Shown here piece after piece: positions 33,687 through 42,806 of a DNA stretch of 42,904 nt (its first letter is position 1; every line of letters starts with the position of its first letter). The notes beneath the pieces were generated by a model that worked only from the letters and a program-made list of their open reading frames with translations, searched no databases and had not been told where the DNA came from. Source of the DNA: Nitrospirota bacterium (lineage in GTDB: Bacteria > Nitrospirota > Thermodesulfovibrionia > UBA6902); assembly GCA_016215115.1 (NCBI GenBank), contig JACRLN010000007.1:1-42904 (forward strand), in the 5' to 3' direction. The translations under genes and the position numbers were made by a program.

Positions 33687-33762
33687 AAACAAAGAATCGT
33701 TCAATTAAATTTATATTAAATTTGACTCGTAAAAACAAAACTCAAAAAAAGGAGGTAGCAAT

Positions 33763-35871
33763 ATGAGCAGTACAATTTTATTTGCGCTTTTTTGCGGCGC
33801 GCTGGGCGTTATATACGCTCTGTTTACAGCAGTCTGGGTATCAAAACAGAATGCAGGTAATACTAAGATGCAGGAGATTTCGAATGCGGTGAAAGAGGGA
33901 GCATATGCGTTCCTTGCACGTGAATATAAAACTGTTGCTATGGTTGCCATTGTTCTGGTGATTGCCATTGCAGCGATACCGCAACTCGGCATGTGGCCGG
34001 CTATCGGTTTCATAATTGGAACGGTTGGTTCGGCGCTTGCAGGATTCGTGGGTATGTGGGTTACCGTCAGGGCCAACGTACGTACCACACAGGCTGCGAG
34101 CAGGGGGCTTCAGGCTGCACTCGGACTTGCCTTTAAGGGCGGTTCGGTGACGGGCGTTATGGTCGTTGGTCTTGGCATCATAGGCCTTGCGGGTTTTTAT
34201 TTTATAGCACAGCAGGCAAATCCCGGCAATCCTGAGACGGCATTCCGTGCACTTATCGGACTTGGCTTCGGCTGCTCCCTGATGAGCGTATTTGCTCGTA
34301 TCGCAGGCGGTATCTACACAAAGGCCGCAGACGTAGGCGCTGACCTTGTTGGTAAGGTCGAGGCAGGTATTCCTGAGGATGACCCAAGAAACCCTGCAGT
34401 TATCGCAGACAACGTCGGCGATAATGTAGGCGACTGCGCAGGTATGGCAGCAGACCTTTATGAGACATATACGGTCACGCTCGTTGCAGCTATGCTTCTT
34501 GCAAAGACTGTTTTTGGCTCTGAGAGCCCATGGGTGGAATTCCCGATGCTCCTCGGCGGGATATCGATCATCGCATCCATTATCGGAACCTTTGCTGTAA
34601 AACTCGGCAAGAACCAGTACATCATGGGCGCCCTCTATAAGGGGCTTGCTGTTGCAGGCGTGCTTGCGGCAATAGTATTTTATATTGTTACAGGTGAGTT
34701 CCTGAAAGACCCGTCAGCACAGGCGTCATTAGTTGCTCATCCTTCATTTACACAGATGAACGTTTTCCTTATGTCTCTCATTGGCCTTGCATTGACCGGG
34801 TTGATCGTGGTTATAACAGAGTACTTCACCGCAAAGGAATATGGCCCGGTGAAGCACATTGCAAAGGCCAGCCTGACCGGTCACGGCACAAACGTGATCG
34901 CCGGTCTCGCGGTCAGCATGAAGTCAACCGGTGCGCCTGTTGTAGTTATCGTCGCCTCAATCCTCGGCGCCTATCATTTAGGCGGTGGCTTTGCCGGTGA
35001 TATGGCGGGCGGTCTTTTTGCTATTGCCCTGTCAGCGGTTTCTATGCTTTCAATGACAGGAATTGTTGTTGCGATTGACTCGTATGGACCGATAACAGAC
35101 AATGCAGGCGGTATCGCAGAAATGTCAGGACTGCCTGAAGAGATCCGTAACATCACAGACCCATTGGATGCAGTCGGAAACACAACAAAGGCTGTTACAA
35201 AGGGGTATGCTATAGGTTCAGCAGGTCTTGCAGCGCTTGTGCTGTTTGCAGAATATTCAAGATCGTTTATAGATCCTGTAACTAAAGCAGTTATCAACAT
35301 GAAGTTTGACCTCTCGAACCCTATGGTTCTGGCCGGCCTTTTCATCGGCGGGCTGCTCCCTTATTATTACGGCTCACTCCTTATGGAGGCTGTTGGAAAG
35401 GCAGCAGGCAGTATTGTTGAGGAAGTCAGAAGACAGTTCAGGGAGATCCCCGGCATTATGGAATATAAGGCAAAGCCGGAATACGGTAAGTGCGTTGACA
35501 TTGTCACAAAAGGAGCTATCAAGCAGATGATGGTTCCTGCGCTTATCCCGGTGGTGGTTCCTATCGCAGTAGGTCTTCTCCTCGGCAGGGAAGCACTCGG
35601 TGGAGTTCTTATCGGAAGTATCTTAACCGGACTCTTCCAGGCCATCGCCATGACAAGCGGCGGCGGCGCATGGGACAACGCCAAGAAATCCTTTGAAGAT
35701 GGCGTTACAGACGACAAAGGCGTCGTTCACAAGAAGGGGAGCGATGGACATAAAGCATCTGTCACAGGCGACACAGTCGGCGATCCTTACAAGGACACAG
35801 CAGGCCCGGCGATTAACCCGATGATCAAGGTTATCAATATCGTTGCACTGCTGATTGTTCCGCTTATATAG
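33763..35871 (+). CDS. hppA: Membrane H+-translocating pyrophosphatase, K+-independent type
   Basis: The 702 residues and about 16 membrane helices match the family. The substrate site is [20 protein letters not shown] followed by [19 protein letters not shown] (residues ~187-230). The motif GNTTKA has Lys476, the residue that replaces K+ in K+-independent enzymes, where K+-dependent ones have Ala. It couples PPi hydrolysis to proton pumping. Its position behind qmoABC and sat suggests it removes the PPi made by Sat and saves part of its energy. An AAAAAAGGAGG site precedes the ATG. The TAG stop merges with a family C repeat. Confidence 0.95.
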   Translation: MSSTILFALFCGALGVIYALFTAVWVSKQNAGNTKMQEISNAVKEGAYAFLAREYKTVAMVAIVLVIAIAAIPQLGMWPAIGFIIGTVGSALAGFVGMWVTVRANVRTTQAASRGLQAALGLAFKGGSVTGVMVVGLGIIGLAGFYFIAQQANPGNPETAFRALIGLGFGCSLMSVFARIAGGIYTKAADVGADLVGKVEAGIPEDDPRNPAVIADNVGDNVGDCAGMAADLYETYTVTLVAAMLLAKTVFGSESPWVEFPMLLGGISIIASIIGTFAVKLGKNQYIMGALYKGLAVAGVLAAIVFYIVTGEFLKDPSAQASLVAHPSFTQMNVFLMSLIGLALTGLIVVITEYFTAKEYGPVKHIAKASLTGHGTNVIAGLAVSMKSTGAPVVVIVASILGAYHLGGGFAGDMAGGLFAIALSAVSMLSMTGIVVAIDSYGPITDNAGGIAEMSGLPEEIRNITDPLDAVGNTTKAVTKGYAIGSAGLAALVLFAEYSRSFIDPVTKAVINMKFDLSNPMVLAGLFIGGLLPYYYGSLLMEAVGKAAGSIVEEVRRQFREIPGIMEYKAKPEYGKCVDIVTKGAIKQMMVPALIPVVVPIAVGLLLGREALGGVLIGSILTGLFQAIAMTSGGGAWDNAKKSFEDGVTDDKGVVHKKGSDGHKASVTGDTVGDPYKDTAGPAINPMIKVINIVALLIVPLI

Positions 35872-35902
35872 CTGAAAGCTGATAGCTGTCAGCTTACAGC
35901 TT
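35869..35902. repeat. Family C repeat including the hppA stop codon
   Basis: TAGCTGAAAGCTGATAGC and TGTCAGCTTACAGCTTA begin with the stop codon of hppA itself. These words are shared with the sequence behind tuf (142-172) and behind the methyltransferase fragment. Confidence 0.65.
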
Positions 35903-35972
35903 AATAATTGTCTCTCTTTAATAGAAGGAGGGATTGGGGCGAGGGAATACCCCGCCCCTTAAAAGAAAATTC

Positions 35973-36015
35973 AAGGGCTGTTCCCGAAGGTTAGGGATCA
36001 GCCCTTTTTGTTTTT
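35973..36015 (+). terminator. Rho-independent terminator behind hppA
   Basis: AAGGGCTGTTCCC pairs with GGGATCAGCCCTT with one bulge, then TTTTTGTTTTT follows. It closes the sulfate-activation cluster. Confidence 0.88.
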
Positions 36016-36035
36016 AAAAATCTTGTCCCTGCCCT

Positions 36036-36064
36036 TTGCCAGGATTAGAAAAATAAATTATAAT
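36036..36064 (+). promoter_or_regulatory. Sigma-70 promoter of the aldolase-like gene
   Basis: TTGCCA (36036-36041) and a perfect TATAAT (36059-36064) are separated by 17 bases. The ATG is 46 bases further on, behind AAAGGAG. Confidence 0.75.
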
Positions 36065-36109
36065 AGTCATTCCAGACAATACTTACTAAATTTTTAAAGG
36101 AGATGAAAA

Positions 36110-37060
36110 ATGTTCAGACCTGAAATCAAGGTTATAGACTGCTCCGTGCGTGACGGCGGATTAATGAACAAGTGGCAGTTTGACGACGCCTTTGTCTGCA
36201 AGGTTTATACGGCTTGTACAGAGGCAGGCGTTGATTATATGGAAATCGGCTATCTAAGTTCGGAGTCCGCTTTTTCACGGAATGAGGTAGGGCCGTGGAA
36301 ATTTTGTGCTGAACCGGATATTCAGCGCATTATCGGTAAGAGTGAAAAAAAGATTAAACTTTCCGCAATGGCCGACATCGGCCGTATTGATTATGACGAC
36401 ATACCGCATAAATCCGAAAGTTCCCTTGACATGATACGGGTCGCATGTTATGCCCATCAAACCGATGCTGCCATAGACCTGGCGCACCATTGCATTGATA
36501 AAGGTTATGAGACAACCATTAATCTTATGGCGGTCTCCACCGTGGGGCTGCGGGAGCTGGATGAAGCGCTTGACGATCTCTCTAAGAGCAGAGTGCCAAT
36601 CGTTTATGTAGTGGACAGCTTCGGCGCTTTCTATTCCGAAGATATAGAGTTGCTCGCAAAGAAATATATGGAGCGCCTGCCTGGCAAGACGATAGGAATT
36701 CATTGCCACAACAATCAGCAACTTGCCTTTGCAAACACCATATCCGCTATTATTTGCGGCATCAATTACCTCGACGCCAGTTTATATGGCATTGGACGCG
36801 GAGCCGGTAACTGCCCGCTGGAACTTCTTATTGCATTCCTTAAGAATCCCAAGTTTAAAGTGCGTCCGCTTATCGAGGCCATAGAGGCTGAGATCCTTCC
36901 ATGGACAGAAAGAATCGATTGGGGGTACTATATTCCTTACATGGTCACGGGCGTCCTGAACCAGCACCCGCGTACCGCTATGGCACATATGGAATCAGAC
37001 AAAAAGAATAAAGTTACACAATTCTTTGATCAGATGACAAACGTCACCGAGCTGGAATAA
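36110..37060 (+). CDS. DRE-TIM metallolyase/aldolase-like protein
   Basis: The 316 residues form a HMG-CoA lyase-like TIM barrel. Metal and catalytic features are VIDCSVRDGGL near residue 8 (the DRE-type loop as D-x-S-x-R-D-G-G), EIGYLSS, VVDSFGAF and HCHNNQQLAFAN near residue 199, the metal-binding H-x-H. Relatives act on 2-oxo acids, such as 4-hydroxy-2-oxovalerate aldolase and isopropylmalate synthase, but no specific match is clear. It stands alone between two terminators with its own promoter. The substrate is unknown. Confidence 0.8.
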   Translation: MFRPEIKVIDCSVRDGGLMNKWQFDDAFVCKVYTACTEAGVDYMEIGYLSSESAFSRNEVGPWKFCAEPDIQRIIGKSEKKIKLSAMADIGRIDYDDIPHKSESSLDMIRVACYAHQTDAAIDLAHHCIDKGYETTINLMAVSTVGLRELDEALDDLSKSRVPIVYVVDSFGAFYSEDIELLAKKYMERLPGKTIGIHCHNNQQLAFANTISAIICGINYLDASLYGIGRGAGNCPLELLIAFLKNPKFKVRPLIEAIEAEILPWTERIDWGYYIPYMVTGVLNQHPRTAMAHMESDKKNKVTQFFDQMTNVTELE

Positions 37061-37098
37061 GAGTGTTGAAAGCTCGATCCGGAATCCGGACGCTAACT

Positions 37099-37202
37099 GT
37101 CATGCCCGGAGCCTGCCCCCGCAGGTTGTTAGCGGGGGTTTTTTAATCGGGCATCCAGTGCCTTTAATCTGGATTCCCGCTTAAGGACTGCGGGAATGAC
37201 GG
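37099..37202. repeat. Family F repeat carrying a nested terminator
   Basis: The repeat starts GTCATGCCCGGAGCC, resumes as ATCGGGCATCC after an inserted hairpin, and ends GGATTCCCGC then GCGGGAATGACG. The insert at 37116-37144 is a complete terminator that interrupts the first palindrome. Confidence 0.75.
37116..37144 (+). terminator. Rho-independent terminator nested in a repeat
   Basis: CCCCCGC pairs with GCGGGGG around AGGTTGTTA, followed by TTTTTT. It would end the aldolase-like transcript. Confidence 0.85.
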
Positions 37203-37262
37203 CGTGGCAGCATGGAATGAAGTTCGACATGAACAATTCGAGACAGGGAAAAAGGAGTAATT

Positions 37263-38003
37263 ATGACTAACGGTCAAACACAAAAATTAGCGGTATTGAT
37301 TGACGCAGACAATGCCCAGCCCTCAATCATAGAGGCTTTATTAGCGGAAATAGCGAAGTACGGAACGTCGAATGTGAAGAGAATTTATGGAGACTGGACC
37401 GGATATCACCTGAAAGGATGGAAGGAAGTATTACTGCTGCATTCAATTCAGCCGATACAGCAATTCCGCTATACAATAGGGAAAAACGCTACGGACGCCG
37501 CCATGATAATTGATGCGATGGATCTGCTCTATACAAATAAATTTGATGGTTTCTGTATAGTCTCAAGCGACAGCGATTTTACCAAGTTGGCTTCAAGAAT
37601 AAGAGAAGCCGGTCTTGTTGTATATGGGTTTGGAGAGAAAAAAACACCGGAACCTTTTGTCTCCGCCTGTGACAAATTTATTTATACAGAGGTTTTGGTA
37701 TCCAAAGCAGATGAAAGTATGTCTATAAAGCGAAAATCCGCTAATGACCTGAAGCAGGATACGAAGCTTGTCAATCTTTTAAGGAACGCCGTAGAGGCAT
37801 CGTCAGACGAAAGCGGATGGGCTCATCTCGCCACAGTGGGAAGCAATATTGCCAAGCAGGCTCCGGATTTCGATCCGCGAAACTACGGCTACAACAAACT
37901 CGGTGAACTGGTTGCCGCAACAAAACTCTTTGAAATAGAAGAACGTGTCGTAGGAGAAGGGCATTCAAAAGCGATTTACATAAGGGATAAACGCAATAAG
38001 TAA
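37263..38003 (+). CDS. NYN-domain protein with C-terminal LOTUS (OST-HTH) domain
   Basis: The 246-residue protein has an N-terminal NYN nuclease-like domain with acidic motifs: VLIDADNAQP near residue 11, KNATDAAMIIDAMD near 76, and SSDSDFTKL near 100. The C-terminal part (residues ~165-240, LLRNAVEASSDESGWAHLAT, GYNKLGELV) fits an OST-HTH/LOTUS RNA-binding domain. This LabA/DUF88 family is predicted to act on RNA. An AAAAAGGAG site precedes the ATG. The gene is monocistronic. Confidence 0.87.
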   Translation: MTNGQTQKLAVLIDADNAQPSIIEALLAEIAKYGTSNVKRIYGDWTGYHLKGWKEVLLLHSIQPIQQFRYTIGKNATDAAMIIDAMDLLYTNKFDGFCIVSSDSDFTKLASRIREAGLVVYGFGEKKTPEPFVSACDKFIYTEVLVSKADESMSIKRKSANDLKQDTKLVNLLRNAVEASSDESGWAHLATVGSNIAKQAPDFDPRNYGYNKLGELVAATKLFEIEERVVGEGHSKAIYIRDKRNK

Positions 38004-38101
38004 AACTGCTATTTAATCAACGGAAGTTAAACCTCTCTATTGCATGTGCATTTGTAAACGATCCAATCGGTACTACCCGATTCCGAAAATAAAAAAAGAG
38101 G

Positions 38102-38153
38102 AGCCCCCACCCCTCCTTGTAAAGGACTGGCTTCTGCCTTCAATGGAGGGTTT
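38102..38153. repeat. Imperfect CCCTCC hairpin repeat
   Basis: CCCTCCTTGTAAAGG and CCTTCAATGGAGGG form an imperfect hairpin around ACTGGCTTCTG in the NYN-kup spacer. It looks like one more short palindromic repeat rather than a riboswitch. Confidence 0.5.
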
Positions 38154-38165
38154 CTGAGATAGTTA

Positions 38166-38195
38166 TTGCTTAAACAAATATCCCTGACGTATGAT
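38166..38195 (+). promoter_or_regulatory. Possible sigma-70 promoter of kup
   Basis: TTGCTT (38166-38171) and TATGAT (38190-38195) are 18 bases apart, about 54 bases before the kup start. Confidence 0.45.
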
Positions 38196-38248
38196 ATATA
38201 GTTTTTAATTATTGAGAATAGTTGTAAAATCTTACTCAGGTAAATGCG

Positions 38249-40042
38249 ATGAAAGGCATTATAAAAGCGCTGGGGCTTGTATTCGGAGACATCGGCACAA
38301 GTCCTATTTATACTGTAACTGTAGTTTTTCTCCTTCTTCAACCTACTGTTGCTAATATCCTGGGCGTTATGTCGCTGATTGTATGGACGCTCGTGATCCT
38401 TGTCTTCCTTCAATACAACTGGCTTGCCATGGGGTTGAGTATCAGAGGTGAAGGCGGAACCATTGTGCTTAAAGAGATACTCGCTCCGCTTGTCAGCGAT
38501 AAAAAGAAGACTGTTTTCATAACGATGCTCTCGTTTGTCGGCATATCGCTTCTCATAGGCGACGGTGTTATTACCCCGGCCATCAGTATCCTCAGCGCGG
38601 TTGAAGGAGCTGTTTTGATACCGGGATTGGAAGACATCTCGCGGGGGACGATAGTATTCATTGCAATATTGATTGCCGTGCTGTTGTTCGTCTTTCAAAG
38701 TAAGGGCACGGAAAAGGTTACCGGTGTATTTGGTCCTGTTACGGTCGTTTGGTTTTTGTCGCTCCTTTCAGTCGGAATAACATCCTTATCCGAATCGCCA
38801 CAGATACTCAAAGCGCTTAATCCGCTCTATGGAATAAATTTTCTTCTTGAGAACGGCTGGAAAGGATATATCGCTCTTGGAGAAATTATACTTTGTGCGA
38901 CAGGCGGAGAGGCGCTTTATGCGGACATGGGGCATCTGGGCGCGAAACCCATAAGGCAGGCATGGGCCGGTGTCTTTATCGCGCTTGTTGTGAATTATTT
39001 AGGACAGGGCGCGTTTCTGCTGAAACATCCTGAGGCCAGGAACATCCTTTTTGAAATGGTATTTCATTATGCCGAAATTTTATATATCCCCTTCCTTCTG
39101 CTCAGCATCACAGCTACTGTAATCGCCTCACAGGCAATGATCAGCGGCATGTTTTCAATTATTTATCAGGCAATGACGACAAGGATCATGCCCCTGTTTA
39201 AAGTTGACTATACGTCAATTGAGAGGAAATCACAGATATATATCGCTTCTGTGAACTGGTTTTTGCTTGCTGCCGTCATTTTCATTATGCTGCAATTCGG
39301 AGAATCAAGCCGCCTCGCCGCAGCGTACGGGCTTGCTGTCACCGGTACAATGACAATCACGGGCATTATGATGACATGGATTTTTTATTTGCGTGGAAAG
39401 GCCGTGTATTCTCTTCTGTCATTTTTCATCACATGTGTTGATTTGCTGTACTTTTCCGCCAACTTCTATAAAATTCCTCACGGTGGTTACTGGTCTATAA
39501 TACTGGCTATGATTCCTCTTTCCATGATATTCCTTTATACGCAGGGACAGAGGAGGCTTTACAGGGCAATGAATTTTATGTCCTTTCAGGAATTCATCCC
39601 GAAATTCAAGGAGGCGTATGCAACCTCTCCAAAAATAAAAGGCACCGCTCTTTTTCTCATACGCGATGTCAGAAACATCCCTTCTTATATCACCCAGACC
39701 ATGTTTTCTCACGGCATCATCTATGAAGATAATGTCTTTGTCTCTATAACCGGCAGGAACGATCCATTCGGGATTACTGGTTTTTACAGGGAGGATATGG
39801 CATTCGGCATCAGGTCCTTCGAAATACAGTCCGGGTACATGGAGGTCATAACAGCAGATGACATTCTCAGGGAAGCGGGGATAGATGAGAGGGCGGTTTA
39901 TTATGGTCTCGAGGATATTTCCGCCAAAAATATTTTCTGGAAGCTCTTTGCGTTGATAAAAAGGGTTTCGCCCACGTTTATAAAGTTCTACGAGTTCCCG
40001 CCTGAGAAACTTCACGGCGTAATTACAAAGGTAATGATGTAG
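38249..40042 (+). CDS. kup: Potassium uptake protein of the KUP/HAK/KT family
   Basis: The 597-residue protein has the family signature at its start (ALGLVFGDIGTSPIYTVTV), about 12 membrane helices to residue ~430, and a cytoplasmic C-terminal domain. GDGVITPAISILSAVEG near residue 104 and GGEALYADMGHLG near 216 are conserved family motifs. It imports K+ together with H+. The stop TAG at 40040-40042 is followed directly by the complement of the gspE stop codon, so the two genes converge with no spacer. Confidence 0.94.
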   Translation: MKGIIKALGLVFGDIGTSPIYTVTVVFLLLQPTVANILGVMSLIVWTLVILVFLQYNWLAMGLSIRGEGGTIVLKEILAPLVSDKKKTVFITMLSFVGISLLIGDGVITPAISILSAVEGAVLIPGLEDISRGTIVFIAILIAVLLFVFQSKGTEKVTGVFGPVTVVWFLSLLSVGITSLSESPQILKALNPLYGINFLLENGWKGYIALGEIILCATGGEALYADMGHLGAKPIRQAWAGVFIALVVNYLGQGAFLLKHPEARNILFEMVFHYAEILYIPFLLLSITATVIASQAMISGMFSIIYQAMTTRIMPLFKVDYTSIERKSQIYIASVNWFLLAAVIFIMLQFGESSRLAAAYGLAVTGTMTITGIMMTWIFYLRGKAVYSLLSFFITCVDLLYFSANFYKIPHGGYWSIILAMIPLSMIFLYTQGQRRLYRAMNFMSFQEFIPKFKEAYATSPKIKGTALFLIRDVRNIPSYITQTMFSHGIIYEDNVFVSITGRNDPFGITGFYREDMAFGIRSFEIQSGYMEVITADDILREAGIDERAVYYGLEDISAKNIFWKLFALIKRVSPTFIKFYEFPPEKLHGVITKVMM

Positions 40043-41818
40043 TTATTGCAGGTTGTCCGCCCCTGCAAGGATTTCACTATTATTCTTTTGTTTTTTCTCT
40101 TTTCTCATTTCACTCAGAAAAAGTGGATAAGGAATTTTTGACAGTACCTCTTCCACAGTAGTTATGCCTTCTCCCACTTTGGCCCAGGCATCTTCAAAAA
40201 GTGACTTTGTGCCTGTTTCACGTGCGACATCCCAAAGCTCATCAACAGTGAAATGTTTTGAAATAAGCCGTTTCAGTTTTGTTTCCATTTTCAACAGCTC
40301 ATAAATCCCTATCCTGCCTTTATACCCGGAATTGTTACACTTATCACAGCCTTCCCCTTTATAATAGGTTTTAAAATGCGTGACTTCAAACCTGACCAGT
40401 TCTTCAGGCGCCGGCGCTTCAACCTTGCAGTTAGTACAAATTTTTCTGATAAGCCTTTGTGCGATTATGCCGCTGACAGCCGCAGTCACGAGGAAGGGTT
40501 GCAACCCTATATCAACCAAGCGGTTAATTGTAGAAACCGTGTCATTCGTATGCAGGGTGCTTAATACGAAATGTCCTGTCAACGCAGCTCTTGCACCGAT
40601 CTCTGCTGTTTCCATGTCCCTGATCTCTCCTACCATGACAATATCCGGGTCCTGTCTTAGTACGGATCGGAGCGCATTTGCAAAGGTAAAACCAATAGCT
40701 TCGTTTATATGCACCTGTGTTATTTCCCCAAGTTTATATTCCACAGGGTCTTCGAGGGTAATAATATTTTTTGTCTCGGTGCGAAGCTGCTGCAGGACGG
40801 AATACAATGTCGTCGTTTTCCCGCTTCCTGTCGGGCCTGTAACAAGGAGCATTCCCTGCGGTTGTGTAAAGATTTCAATAAGCGGTTTAAGGATGTTATC
40901 AGCTATACCAAGACGACTGAGAGGGATCAGTCCTGTTGAGGCGTCAAGCAACCGTATTACAACGGTCTCTCCGTAAACTGACGGCAGTGTCGATATCCTG
41001 AGGTCCACGTTCTTGCTTTCAAGACGTAATGCGCTCCTGCCGTCCTGTGGAAACCTCCTGTTGGTGATATCGAGATTCGATATTATTTTTATTCTCGAGG
41101 CGACAGCCTCCTGGATCTGTTTGGGATAAATCTGTATGTTCTTCAGATTACCGTCTATCCTGTATCTAACCTGGACATTTTTTTCTCTGGGCTCTATATG
41201 AATGTCGCTTGCTCCTGATTTCACGGCGTCTGCAATGACCATAGTCACAAGTCTGACGATGGGAGGGGCTTCGCTGTCCTGGTATACTGACTGAACAACT
41301 GATGTCTGTTTCTCGTCGTCAACTGACTCCTTGATAAATTCTACCCCGTCATATGACGGCAATTCCTTGAGGACATTCCATGTTTCATCGGAAGAGCCAT
41401 AGTATTTTTCTATTGCGTTCAATATATTGTTTTCTGATGAGATAGCGACGGTCAGCTTAAGTCCTGTTTCAAATGAGATATCCTCTATGGTTTCCCATTC
41501 GAGAGGATTCGCCATGGCGATCAAGAGGTTTTTATTTTTCAGTTCAAGCGGTAATACGAGTTTGCTCTCTGCAATTTCTTTTGGAACAAGAGATAATACT
41601 TCTTGTGAAGGGTTATAATTTTTGCAATCAACCATATGAAGTGAGAGTTGTCTTGTCAGCGCTTCCGCTACCTGCATGTCGTTTATGTAGCCCAGCTCTA
41701 TGAGGACCTTCCCGAGCTTTTTATTTTTTCCTTTTTGAATAGTGAGGGCGGTTTCGAGCTGTTCGTCTGTAATTAGACCTTCTTCTAAAAGTATTTCACC
41801 TAATTTCTTTCTCTTCAT
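40043..41818 (-). CDS. GspE/PilB-type secretion or pilus assembly ATPase
   Basis: The 591-residue protein has an N-terminal MshEN-like part (LGEILLEEGLITDEQLETAL, then VLIELGYINDMQVAEALTRQ) that can bind cyclic di-GMP in relatives. The ATPase core has Walker A GPTGSGKTTTLY near residue 330, LRQDPDIVMVGEIRD, and the zinc CxxC pairs CTNC and CDKC near residues 459-490. It powers type II secretion or type IV pilus extension. The next gene upstream on the same strand encodes a GGDEF enzyme that could make the cyclic di-GMP. No other pilus genes are in the window. Confidence 0.93.
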   Translation of the reverse strand: MKRKKLGEILLEEGLITDEQLETALTIQKGKNKKLGKVLIELGYINDMQVAEALTRQLSLHMVDCKNYNPSQEVLSLVPKEIAESKLVLPLELKNKNLLIAMANPLEWETIEDISFETGLKLTVAISSENNILNAIEKYYGSSDETWNVLKELPSYDGVEFIKESVDDEKQTSVVQSVYQDSEAPPIVRLVTMVIADAVKSGASDIHIEPREKNVQVRYRIDGNLKNIQIYPKQIQEAVASRIKIISNLDITNRRFPQDGRSALRLESKNVDLRISTLPSVYGETVVIRLLDASTGLIPLSRLGIADNILKPLIEIFTQPQGMLLVTGPTGSGKTTTLYSVLQQLRTETKNIITLEDPVEYKLGEITQVHINEAIGFTFANALRSVLRQDPDIVMVGEIRDMETAEIGARAALTGHFVLSTLHTNDTVSTINRLVDIGLQPFLVTAAVSGIIAQRLIRKICTNCKVEAPAPEELVRFEVTHFKTYYKGEGCDKCNNSGYKGRIGIYELLKMETKLKRLISKHFTVDELWDVARETGTKSLFEDAWAKVGEGITTVEEVLSKIPYPLFLSEMRKEKKQKNNSEILAGADNLQ

Positions 41819-41951
41819 ATTGTGGTCCCTTTAAGTTATTTTAAAAAAGCGTACTATTCCTCTATCTATATAATCGGTTTAAACTTGTATTAACTTAAAT
41901 GAGGGAGGTGAGATTGACTGGAAGCTGTTTCCCGATTTTATTGCTATTAAA

Positions 41952-42806
41952 TTAAGGAGTTGTATCTTTTCCGGATTTTTTTTGTTTTTTGTCCTCATAC
42001 ATCAGGGCATCAGCCTTTACCAGGAGTTCATCTATGGAAGATGGATATTTCGGGTCAAAATGTGCAAACCCCATACTGACGGACAGGTTGTACTCACGTT
42101 TCATTTCTTCATTGTGTATTTTGAGCCTGTTCTGAATCTTTTTATTAATGATTTTTTCAATATCAGGGTATTGGGGGGCTATTATAAGTACTGTAAATTC
42201 ATCTCCTCCAATACGGGCAATAATGTCAGACGACCTGAAAGTGTTCTTGAGTAAATCAGTAATATCAAGAAGCGCCTGATCTCCTGCCTTGTGTCCAAGG
42301 TTGTCATTAATTTTTTTCAACTCGTTTATGTCCAGGAAAAGAATCGAGAGGTTTCTCTTGCTGCGTTTGGCAAGCTCGATCTGTTTTTCGGTAAAATTAA
42401 AAAACCCCCTGCGGTTCATAAGGCCTGTTAAAGGATCCGTTATCGAGGCCGTAAGCAGGCTTTCTTCCATTTTCTTGCGCTCTGTAATGTCGCGTATTGC
42501 TCCTGCAGAATACCACTGCCCGTTTAATTGAAAGGAAGATATGGAAAGTTCCACAGGGAATCTCGTGCCGTCTTTTCTTGTAGCAGTCACTTCAAGGATT
42601 TTTCCGACAACCTGGCATTGTCCTGTTTTTTCGAAATCAGGGAGTCTTTGATAATATTTTTTTCTGGCGTTTTCAGAAACAAGAAAGTTGTGGAGTTCTT
42701 TGCCAACGGCTTCTTCTGCTTTGTAACCAAATATCTTCTCGGCAGCATGATTAAAATATGTAATTACGTAACCATTCAGTGACGGGGGGTAATTGTAACC
42801 ATTCCA
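41952..42806 (-). CDS. PAS-GGDEF diguanylate cyclase (5' end uncertain, possibly broken)
   Basis: The open minus-strand frame runs from 42806 and encodes a PAS domain (YVITYFNHAAEKIFGYKAEE, then FPVELSISSF) and a GGDEF domain (TDPLTGLMNRRGFF, RIGGDEF), with an RSSD inhibitory site five residues before GGDEF. The catalytic motif is intact, so cyclic di-GMP synthesis is possible. No ATG or GTG lies before the PAS core: the first GTG (42590) would cut the PAS domain, and an in-frame TAA stands at 42807-42809. A run of six G at 42784-42789 and a direct repeat of AATGGTTAC suggest a frameshift or local duplication. Confidence 0.8.
   Translation of the reverse strand, partial: WNGYNYPPSLNGYVITYFNHAAEKIFGYKAEEAVGKELHNFLVSENARKKYYQRLPDFEKTGQCQVVGKILEVTATRKDGTRFPVELSISSFQLNGQWYSAGAIRDITERKKMEESLLTASITDPLTGLMNRRGFFNFTEKQIELAKRSKRNLSILFLDINELKKINDNLGHKAGDQALLDITDLLKNTFRSSDIIARIGGDEFTVLIIAPQYPDIEKIINKKIQNRLKIHNEEMKREYNLSVSMGFAHFDPKYPSSIDELLVKADALMYEDKKQKKSGKDTTP

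Noticed and set aside
38004-38248. Cyclic di-AMP (ydaO-type) riboswitch upstream of kup
   Set aside because: Such a riboswitch is frequent before potassium transporters, but the conserved blocks are not visible. The only structure is a short repeat-like CCCTCC hairpin.
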